A program made the position numbers and the translations under genes. A stretch of DNA of 5,063 nt from Holophagaceae bacterium UBA706 (GTDB taxonomy: Bacteria; Acidobacteriota; Holophagae; Holophagales; Holophagaceae): positions 1 through 5,063 of the forward strand of contig DBME01000076.1 of assembly GCA_002298155.1 (NCBI GenBank). Reading direction: 5' to 3'. Positions 1 to 5,063 of this stretch are shown in pieces (the stretch's first letter is position 1; every line of letters begins with the position of its first letter). The notes beneath the pieces are model-generated. The model searched no databases. It was not told the origin of the DNA and was given only the letters and a program-made list of their open reading frames with translations.

Positions 1-4
1 GCCT

Positions 5-40
5 ATCGCCGAGGCGCCGAGAAACCGAGGATCGCCGAGG
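5..40. repeat. Short GC-rich direct repeat cluster downstream of the repressor gene
   Basis: The 10-mer ATCGCCGAGG occurs exactly at 5-14 and again at 31-40. Between them are two imperfect copies of its core (CGCCGAG at 16-22, ACCGAGG at 24-30). Bases 1-62 carry no gene I can support. One plus-strand frame closes with TAG at 50-52 and could be the last codons of a gene entering from the left, but a tail of about 16 codons is too short to judge. A run of A residues at 43-48 follows (T on the minus strand), but no convincing stem precedes it in the direction of repressor transcription, so I do not call a terminator. Confidence 0.3.
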
Positions 41-62
41 AAGAAAAAATAGACGTTGAGTA

Positions 63-1247
63 TCAGGGCAGATCGAGCTCGTTTCGCAGGACCAGCGCGC
101 TGGCGCCACGGATCACGATGTCCGGGCCCAGCATGCTGAAGGCCAGGGTCGTCTCCCGGGCCTGCTCCGGCAGCACCCGCGCCTGGAGTTCGGCCCTTGC
201 CGCCTCCAGCAGCGGTTCACCGAAGAGCACCGGCGTGCCCGAGAACACGATGGTGCGAAGGTTCAGGATGCACGCGAGGCTCGCTGCCGCGGCGCCCAGC
301 TGCGTGCCGAACTCCTGCGCGAGGGCACGGGCCTCGCGGTCTCCGCGGGCGTTGAAGTCCGCCAGCATCGCCAGCGACACGCCCTTGGCCTTGGCGGCCT
401 TTCCGAAGGCGGTGCCGGGGGTGCGCCGGGCCAGGTCCCGGGCCTGGCGCAGCAGGGCCGGCAACCCCGCCACCGTCTCCAGGCAGCCGCGGTTGCCGCA
501 GGAACAGGGGAGGCCCTCCCGGTCCACGCACAGATGCCCGATCTCACCGGCGCTGTGGCCCTCGCCGGAATGGAGCGCGCCGCCCAGCACGATCCCCGAG
601 CCCACGCCCTCCCCGGCCTTGATGAGCACCAGGCTCGGATCGATGCCGTGGCCGCCGTAGGCGCCTTCCGCCATGGCCGCCACGTGGCAGTCGTTGGCGA
701 TGTGCACGGGCACCTTGAAGCGGCTCTCCAGGATGTCCTTGAGGCCGATGTTCACCCAGTCCCGGTTCACGGACAGCTTGATGACGCCCCGCCGCGGATC
801 CACCGGACCCGGCGCGCCGATGCCGATGCCCAGCAGAGGGGCCCCCACGAGGGCCAGGAGGCCTTCCACGAGGCGGTGGACCTCCCGCAGGGCGCCCGGG
901 CCCTTGAGGTCGCCCAGGGGCAGGGAATGGCGGTGGAGGACCTCGCCGCGCAGGTTGACCAGGGCGCCCCGGAACTCGTCCTCGCCCAGGTCGATGCTGA
1001 TGAGCTGCCGGGAGCCCGGCTCCAGCTCCACGTTGATGGGCGGCTTGCCCACCGCGGAGGCCACGGGGCCCGTCTCCCGCACGAGGCCGGCCTGGATGAG
1101 CTCCCCCACGAATTCCGAAACCGTGCTGCGCGTGAGCCCCGTGGCCCGGGCGATGTCGGCGCGGCTGAGCAGGGCGCGGTGGTAGATGGTCCGCAGCACC
1201 AGGGTGGCGTTGTGGGCCTTGGTCTTCTTGTGGGTGGCTTTTTTCAT
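63..1247 (-). CDS. ROK-family (NagC/XylR-type) transcriptional repressor
   Basis: A 394-residue DNA-binding regulator, the usual length for ROK repressors, probably sensing an amino sugar or its phosphate. Residues about 12-62 form a winged helix-turn-helix (recognition-helix part around ADIARATGLTRSTVSEFV). The rest is the ROK sugar-kinase fold: an N-lobe beta hairpin at 82-104, GIGIGAPGPVD at 141-150, ND at 185-186, and GEIGH at 234-238. The full zinc motif is present (H238, C248, C250, C255, then E257). The phosphate loop reads DLGEDE (86-91) instead of the kinase DxGGT pattern, which fits a regulator without kinase activity. ATG at 1247-1245 is the only plausible start: the frame has a stop at 1278-1280 and no other start between, although the Shine-Dalgarno is weak. 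It is divergent from the ROK-protein/nagB operon, which is its likely target. The specific inducer cannot be read from sequence, so no symbol is given; nagC-like is the closest description. Confidence 0.93.
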   Translation of the reverse strand: MKKATHKKTKAHNATLVLRTIYHRALLSRADIARATGLTRSTVSEFVGELIQAGLVRETGPVASAVGKPPINVELEPGSRQLISIDLGEDEFRGALVNLRGEVLHRHSLPLGDLKGPGALREVHRLVEGLLALVGAPLLGIGIGAPGPVDPRRGVIKLSVNRDWVNIGLKDILESRFKVPVHIANDCHVAAMAEGAYGGHGIDPSLVLIKAGEGVGSGIVLGGALHSGEGHSAGEIGHLCVDREGLPCSCGNRGCLETVAGLPALLRQARDLARRTPGTAFGKAAKAKGVSLAMLADFNARGDREARALAQEFGTQLGAAAASLACILNLRTIVFSGTPVLFGEPLLEAARAELQARVLPEQARETTLAFSMLGPDIVIRGASALVLRNELDLP

Positions 1248-1288
1248 CTCATGCCCAGGGCGGCTGCGAGGACTTTGTTAGTGCATTG

Positions 1289-1317
1289 AACATACAAATA
1301 GGCTACATTTACATGAA
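1289..1317 (-). promoter_or_regulatory. Candidate sigma70-type promoter for the ROK repressor
   Basis: On the minus strand, TTCATG (1317-1312) and TATGTT (1294-1289) are separated by 17 bases. They match the -35 and -10 consensus at 3 of 6 and 4 of 6 positions. The pair sits in the only AT-rich island of the window and would give a leader of about 35 bases before the repressor start at 1247. I see no equally spaced plus-strand pair for the kinase operon. TTGAAC at 1286-1291 and TTTACA at 1308-1313 are -35-like but lack good -10 partners, so the plus promoter remains unplaced. This is a visual call only. Confidence 0.3.
1291..1315. promoter_or_regulatory. Candidate operator palindrome between the divergent genes
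   Basis: The sequence has the form CAT-N2-AAAT-N7-ATTT-N2-ATG, an imperfect inverted repeat centred on base 1303 with seven matched base pairs per half. It lies midway in the 141-bp divergent region, in an AT-rich island, and overlaps the proposed -10 and spacer of the repressor's own promoter. ROK repressors of the NagC/Mlc group are known to bind AT-rich palindromes of about this size. I infer that this is the autoregulatory and operon-control site of the divergent repressor. The half-site arrangement is not a clear match to the E. coli NagC/Mlc box. Confidence 0.4.
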
Positions 1318-1379
1318 CCCAATCTTAGAGGCCAGGTAGAGCAAGTCAAACGAATTCGGCCCCACCGCCCGTGACCTGC

Positions 1380-1385
1380 GAGGTG
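1380..1385 (+). promoter_or_regulatory. Shine-Dalgarno deciding the ROK-protein start
   Basis: GAGGTG lies just upstream of ATG 1389, with five bases between the GAGG core and the ATG. The in-frame GTG at 1371 has only CCCACCGCCC before it and no ribosome-binding sequence, and the GTG at 1383 lies inside this motif. ATG 1389 is therefore preferred. Confidence 0.5.
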
Positions 1386-1388
1386 ACC

Positions 1389-2807
1389 ATGTTCCGCCAC
1401 GAGACCTTCGACGGCAGCCTGTTCAACGTGCCCCTGGCGGCGCCCCTGCCGCTGGATCCGGGCTACCGTCCCCTGGCCCTGGGGGTGCGCGCCTTCCGCA
1501 AGGCCCTGGCGGCCCATGGCGCCTGCGAGCGGGTGGTCCTGGGCCTGGAGCAGAACACGGGGCCCGTGGCGCGCCTGGAACTGGACGTGTTCCCCGCCGG
1601 CGCGGGCCGGGACGAGGACAACCTGCGCTACGTCTCCTGGATGCTCAACGGCCTCCTATGGGTGTGCGGCGGCTGGCGCGCCTCCGTGGGCGGGCCCCGG
1701 GCCATCTGCGAAGGCATCGTGGCCGAGTACGGCCCCGGCGGCCCCTGGAAATTCGAGCGCGAGATCATGGGCATGGCCTTCAACCGCCCCTTCGAGGCCG
1801 TTTCCGCGGATCCCGGCGCGATCCCCGCGGCGCGCAAGGGCGCCTTGGCCCTGGGGGGGAACCTGGACGGATGCCGCATCGGCTTCGACCTGGGCGCCAG
1901 CGATTACAAGATGGCCGCCGTGAAGGACGGCGAACTGGTCTTCACCACCGAGCTCCCGTGGAACCCCAAGGCCGAGAGCGACCCCGCCTACCACTACGCC
2001 CGCATCAGCGAAGGCTTCAAGCTCGCCGCCTCCCACCTTCCCCGGGTGGACGCCATCGGCGGGTCCTCCGCGGGGATCCTGGTGGACAACCAGGTGATGG
2101 TGGCCTCCCTCTTCCGGGCGGTGCCCAAGGAGGCCTTCGACGCCCAGGTCCGGCCGATCTTCCTGCGCCTTCGCGAGGAATGGGGCGTGCCCCTGGAGGT
2201 CATCAACGACGGCGACGTCACCGCCCTGGCCGGGGGTCTCTCGCTGGAGAAGAAGGGCATCCTCGGCATCGCCCTGGGCTCCAGCGAGGCCGTGGGTTTC
2301 CTGGACCGCGCGGGGAAGATCACCGGCTGGCTCAACGAGCTGGCCTTCAGCACCGTGGACGCCAATCCCGCCGCGGGCACCGACGACTGGTCCGGCAACC
2401 CCGGCGTGGGCGCGGCCTACTTCTCCCAGCAGGCGGTGGACAAGCTCGCGGGACCCGCGGGCATGACCTTCCCGGCCGACATGGCCCTGCCCGAGCGGCT
2501 CAAGGACGTCCAGGACCGCATGGCCCAGGGCGACCCCGCGGCGCGCGAGCTCTTCTCCACCATCGGCGCCTACCTTGGCTACACCATCCCCTGGTATGCC
2601 GAGTTCTACGACATGGAGCACGCCATGATCCTGGGCCGCGTGACGTCCGGCGAGGGAGGTGAGATCATCCTGGCCCGCGCCCGGGAGATCCTGGCGGCCG
2701 AGTTCCCCGAGGTGGCCGCACGCATCTCCATCTTCCTGCCCGACGAGAAGAGCAGGCGTGTCGGCCAGGCCGTGGCCGCCGCAAGCCTTCCCCCACTCCC
2801 ACGCTGA
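1389..2807 (+). CDS. ROK-family protein, probable sugar kinase with N-terminal extension and no zinc site
   Basis: 472 residues from ATG 1389 (478 if GTG 1371 is used), against about 300 for ordinary ROK kinases. Residues 1 to about 160 are an extra domain I cannot assign to a named family. It has a glycine-bearing strand pair (VVLGLEQNTGPVARLEL, 49-65) and a Trp-rich helix (about 80-96). Residues about 161-472 are the ASKHA/ROK fold: phosphate loop DLGAS (167-171), GGSSAG (224-229), ND at 273-274 (the catalytic-Asp position of ROK kinases), GIALGSSE (293-300), and ILGRVTSGEGG (414-424, adenosine-site-like). The zinc motif is absent: where the neighbouring repressor has EIGH and CxCGNRGC, this protein reads ELAF (317-320) and DWSGNPGV (333-340). 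It is 24 bp upstream of nagB, so probably cotranscribed. I infer phosphorylation of GlcNAc, GlcN or a related amino sugar. Substrate and activity are unproven, and a sensor or other kinase role is possible. I recall a conserved subfamily of this architecture, usually annotated only as ROK protein. Confidence 0.85.
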   Translation: MFRHETFDGSLFNVPLAAPLPLDPGYRPLALGVRAFRKALAAHGACERVVLGLEQNTGPVARLELDVFPAGAGRDEDNLRYVSWMLNGLLWVCGGWRASVGGPRAICEGIVAEYGPGGPWKFEREIMGMAFNRPFEAVSADPGAIPAARKGALALGGNLDGCRIGFDLGASDYKMAAVKDGELVFTTELPWNPKAESDPAYHYARISEGFKLAASHLPRVDAIGGSSAGILVDNQVMVASLFRAVPKEAFDAQVRPIFLRLREEWGVPLEVINDGDVTALAGGLSLEKKGILGIALGSSEAVGFLDRAGKITGWLNELAFSTVDANPAAGTDDWSGNPGVGAAYFSQQAVDKLAGPAGMTFPADMALPERLKDVQDRMAQGDPAARELFSTIGAYLGYTIPWYAEFYDMEHAMILGRVTSGEGGEIILARAREILAAEFPEVAARISIFLPDEKSRRVGQAVAAASLPPLPR

Positions 2808-2820
2808 ACCGCGTCATCCC

Positions 2821-2826
2821 GAGGAA
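2821..2826 (+). promoter_or_regulatory. Ribosome binding site of nagB
   Basis: GAGGAA sits five bases upstream of ATG 2832, within the 24-bp gap after the ROK-protein stop. It supports the chosen nagB start and separate initiation within one operon mRNA. Confidence 0.65.
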
Positions 2827-2831
2827 CCCCC

Positions 2832-3629
2832 ATGGAAGTCATCATCCTTCCCGACCGCCACAAGGCCGCCCAGATGGTGGCGCGCATCGTCGCCAAGGAA
2901 CTGCGGGCGAACCTGCGCCTCGTCCTGGGCCTGGCCACGGGTCGTACGATGGAACGCGCCTACGACTGCCTGGTGGACATCCACCGCACGGAGGGCCTCG
3001 ACTTCTCGCTGTGCTCGACCTTCAACCTGGACGAGTACATCGGCATCCCCGCGGACCATCCCTGCTCCTACCGGCGCTACATGGACGAGCGGCTCTTCGA
3101 CCAGGTGAACATCCCCAAGGCCAACACCCACCTCCCGGATGGCATGGCGAAGGATCTGGGCGAGGAATGCCGCCGCTACGAGGCGAGCATCGTCGCCGCC
3201 GGCGGCATCGGGCTCCAGCTGCTGGGCATCGGCAGCGACGGCCACATCGGTTTCAACGAGCCCCTTTCGGCGTTGCGCTCCCGCACGCGTGAGAAGGCCC
3301 TGACGCCCGCGACCCTCGAGCAGAACGCGCCCATGTTCGGCGGCGACCCCGCCAACGTGCCCCGCCGGGCCATCACCATGGGCGTGGGTACCATCCTGGA
3401 TTCCGCCCGCGCGCTCATGCTGGTGACCGGGGAAAGCAAGGCCTCCATCCTGGCCAAGGCCGTGGAAGGCCCCATCACCTCCATGGTCACCGCCTCGGCA
3501 CTGCAGCTCCATCCCCGCTGCCAGGTCGTGGTGGACGAGGAGGCCGCGAGCGAACTGAAGGGCATCGACTACTACCGGTGGGTCTTCGCGAACGAACCGG
3601 AGTGGGCGGAGTTCCAGGACCTGGCGTGA
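2832..3629 (+). CDS. nagB: Glucosamine-6-phosphate deaminase (NagB)
   Basis: Cytosolic enzyme converting glucosamine-6-phosphate to fructose-6-phosphate and ammonia, the last step joining amino-sugar breakdown to glycolysis. It has 265 residues, against 266 for E. coli NagB, and is colinear throughout. Visible signatures are the phosphate-binding loop LGLATGRTM (32-40), FNLDEYIGIP (64-73) with D67 (E. coli D72), and GIGSDGHIGFNEP (132-144) carrying D136, H138 and E143 (E. coli D141, H143, E148). SRTREK (150-155) and LQLHP (224-228) are also present. Of the E. coli GlcNAc-6-P allosteric residues, S151, R158 and K160 appear retained (S146, R153, K155), while S152 is alanine (A147) and the C-terminal Tyr254 position is not clearly matched. 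Allosteric activation is therefore uncertain. The start at 2832 has a good GAGGAA site. It is the second gene after the ROK protein and convergent with the hexosaminidase. Confidence 0.96.
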   Translation: MEVIILPDRHKAAQMVARIVAKELRANLRLVLGLATGRTMERAYDCLVDIHRTEGLDFSLCSTFNLDEYIGIPADHPCSYRRYMDERLFDQVNIPKANTHLPDGMAKDLGEECRRYEASIVAAGGIGLQLLGIGSDGHIGFNEPLSALRSRTREKALTPATLEQNAPMFGGDPANVPRRAITMGVGTILDSARALMLVTGESKASILAKAVEGPITSMVTASALQLHPRCQVVVDEEAASELKGIDYYRWVFANEPEWAEFQDLA

Positions 3630-3641
3630 AAAGCAGGGATG

Positions 3642-5063
3642 TCAGGGGCGCTTCGGTTCCAGGGGGTGGAAGTTAACGTCCAGGATCGAAAGCCGTTCGG
3701 CATGGGTCTTCAGGCGGCGGGTGAAGGCCTCGTAGTTGCGGGCCTCCCGGGGCGACCAGAGCACTTCGGACAGGGCGGACAGGCGCGGCCAGACCATGTA
3801 TTCCAGGTGCATGGGAGTGGGGACGTATTCGGTCCAGATGAGGCCCTGGGAGCCCAGCACGTGGCGGCCTTCCTCTTCGGTCAGGCGGGGAGGGACGGGC
3901 TCGTAGCCGTACACCTTGGATAGCTCCGTCACGCCGTCGCCGATGGCCAGGGGTTCGGGGCCCGAGGTGGCGTAGTGGTCCAGGTACACCCAGGCTTCGG
4001 GAGTCATCACCACGTCGTGGCCGGCGCGGGCGGCGGCGATCCCGCCCTCCTCGCCGCGCCAGCTCATGACGGCCGCGCCGGGGGCGAGACCGCCTTCGAG
4101 GATCTCGTCCCAGCCGATCAGGCGCCGGCCCTTGGAGGCCAGGTACTGGTCGAACTGGCTCACGAACCAGGACTGCAGCTTGTGCAGCGCGGGGGGGATG
4201 ACCGCCCGGCCCTGGTCGTCGACGGTGATGGCGATGTCCTTCAGGGTCGCGTCCTGGGGCACGATGCCCACCTGCTTCATGCGCGCCAGGGCGCCGGGGC
4301 AGCGGGACCACTCCGCCTTGGGGCATTCGTCCCCGCCCACATGGATGAACTTCGAGGGGAACAGGGCCATCACCTCGTCCAGCACGTCCTTGAGGAAGGC
4401 GATGGTGCGATCGTCCACGCTGAAGATGGACTCCGAGACGCCCCAGTAGGTGAGCACCTCGTGGCGCTCGCCGGGGAAGTTGCCGAATTCGGGGTAGGCC
4501 GTGAGGGCCGCGACGCTGTGGCCGGGCATCTCGATCTCGGGCACCACGGTGATGAAGCGGTCCGCGGCGTAGCGGACGATCTCCCTGATGTCCTCCTGCG
4601 TGTAGAAACCGCCGTGGGGGGTGTTGTCGAACCGCATGAGGTTGGGACGGTCGTCCTTCTGGGTCTCGCCCAGGACGGTCTGGGTGCGCCAGGCGCCCAC
4701 CTGGGTCAGCTTGGGATACTTCCTGATCTCGATGCGCCAGCCCTGGTCGTCCGTGAGGTGCCAGTGGAAGACGTTGAGCTTGTGCAGGGCCATGAGGTCC
4801 AGGTGCTTCTTGATCTCGGTCTTGGGCATGAAGTGGCGGCAGACGTCCATGTGGGAGCCCCGCCAGGAGAAGCGGGGGCGGTCCTCGATGACCGCGGCGG
4901 GCAGGGTCCAGGCGGTGCCGTCGACCTTGGCCTGGCGGAAGCTGGCCGCCGGCAGCATCTGGCGCAGCGTCTGGATGCCGTAGAAGAGGCCCGCGGGGCG
5001 CGCGGCGCGGATGGTCACCTTCTCCGGGGACGCTTCCAGGCGGTAGCCCTCGTCGCCCAGGGC
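3642..5063 (-). CDS. Beta-N-acetylhexosaminidase, glycoside hydrolase family 20 (5' end outside window)
   Basis: Releases terminal beta-linked GlcNAc/GalNAc, for example from chito-oligosaccharides, by substrate-assisted catalysis. The visible 473 residues are the C-terminal part. The frame is open to base 5063 and begins ALGDEGYRLEASPEKVTIRA, which is the end of the GH20b N-terminal domain, so the valine GTG at 5018 is not the true start. The catalytic barrel follows: MDVCRHFMPK (4850-4821), HWHLTDDQGWRIEI (4766-4725), VVPEIEMPGH (4544-4515), the catalytic pair D-E in VGGDE (D 4331-4329, E 4328-4326), GWDEILEGG, SWRGEEGG, a WVYLDHY segment bearing the probable active-site Tyr, and IWTEY. All the expected active-site elements are present. 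It ends with the normal ILDVNFHPLE tail. About 20 residues seem inserted between the catalytic pair and GWDE. Export is expected for the family, but the signal peptide region is outside the window. The stop lies 12 bp from the nagB stop, so the genes converge. Confidence 0.95.
   Translation of the reverse strand, partial: ALGDEGYRLEASPEKVTIRAARPAGLFYGIQTLRQMLPAASFRQAKVDGTAWTLPAAVIEDRPRFSWRGSHMDVCRHFMPKTEIKKHLDLMALHKLNVFHWHLTDDQGWRIEIRKYPKLTQVGAWRTQTVLGETQKDDRPNLMRFDNTPHGGFYTQEDIREIVRYAADRFITVVPEIEMPGHSVAALTAYPEFGNFPGERHEVLTYWGVSESIFSVDDRTIAFLKDVLDEVMALFPSKFIHVGGDECPKAEWSRCPGALARMKQVGIVPQDATLKDIAITVDDQGRAVIPPALHKLQSWFVSQFDQYLASKGRRLIGWDEILEGGLAPGAAVMSWRGEEGGIAAARAGHDVVMTPEAWVYLDHYATSGPEPLAIGDGVTELSKVYGYEPVPPRLTEEEGRHVLGSQGLIWTEYVPTPMHLEYMVWPRLSALSEVLWSPREARNYEAFTRRLKTHAERLSILDVNFHPLEPKRP

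Noticed and set aside
41..50. A-run as the T-tract of a terminator for the repressor
   Set aside because: No convincing GC-rich stem sits just before it in the direction of repressor transcription; only a 3-bp TGA/TCA pairing is visible.
534..1289. Long plus-strand open frame (about 250 codons) antisense to the repressor
   Set aside because: Ala/Arg/Gly/His-rich composition with no recognisable domain. It is a shadow of GC-rich coding sequence whose opposite strand encodes a clear ROK repressor.
1278..1517. Small minus-strand frame covering the divergent region and the start of the ROK-protein gene
   Set aside because: No recognisable protein features. It covers the promoter/operator region and overlaps the better-supported plus-strand gene.
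1656..2662. Long open frames on both strands over the ROK-protein gene (about 320-335 codons)
   Set aside because: Low-complexity Arg/Gly/Pro or Gly/Val/His-rich translations, explained by high GC content. The real frame holds all the ROK motifs.
3614..3624. Inverted repeat CCAGG-A-CCTGG near the nagB stop as a terminator
   Set aside because: It lies inside the coding sequence, the loop is too small for the full stem, and no T-run follows.
3673..4326. Alternative minus-strand frame inside the GH20 gene (about 217 codons)
   Set aside because: Arg/Pro-rich shadow frame. The GH20 frame runs continuously through the same bases with no frameshift.
5016..5018. GTG as the start codon of the hexosaminidase
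   Set aside because: The frame continues upstream to the window edge with typical GH20b residues (LGDEGYRLE), so this codon is an internal valine.
1..5063. Mobile elements, CRISPR arrays, tRNA or rRNA genes
   Set aside because: No terminal inverted repeats, transposase-like frames, repeat-spacer patterns or RNA-gene signatures were seen. Nearly all bases are accounted for by four genes.

Overview
This is a strongly GC-rich bacterial window with dense gene packing and heavy G/C use at third codon positions. It holds a compact amino-sugar (GlcNAc / chitin- or peptidoglycan-derived) catabolism locus. The predicted proteins and codon use suggest a GC-rich non-enteric bacterium. An Acidobacteriota of the Holophaga/Geothrix type is my best guess, but that is an impression from recalled sequence style, not a search result, and should be treated as low confidence.

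Layout, left to right. Bases 1-62 are a short non-coding stretch with a small GC-rich direct repeat. At 63-1247 (minus) lies a complete NagC/XylR-type ROK repressor with an N-terminal winged helix and an intact ROK zinc motif. At 1248-1388 is a divergent intergenic region whose centre is conspicuously AT-rich. It holds a candidate operator palindrome and a candidate promoter for the repressor. At 1389-2807 (plus) lies an unusual two-part ROK-family protein, probably a sugar kinase. It has about 155 extra N-terminal residues and has lost the classical ROK zinc site. At 2832-3629 (plus), 24 bp downstream, is nagB, glucosamine-6-phosphate deaminase, evidently in the same operon. At 3642-5063 (minus), convergent with nagB and only 12 bp away, is a GH20 beta-N-acetylhexosaminidase whose 5' end lies beyond the right edge.

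How the parts fit. The hexosaminidase would release terminal GlcNAc/GalNAc from chito-oligosaccharides or glycoconjugates. The ROK-fold protein is the natural candidate to phosphorylate the released amino sugar, or to act as a sensor. NagB would convert GlcN-6-P to fructose-6-P and ammonia, feeding glycolysis. The divergent ROK repressor would control the operon, and possibly itself, in response to an amino sugar or its phosphate. No NagA deacetylase and no transporter are visible in the window, so the pathway is incomplete here and those steps must lie outside it. The most unusual item is the zinc-less, N-terminally extended ROK protein beside nagB; the rest is a recognisable nag-type locus.
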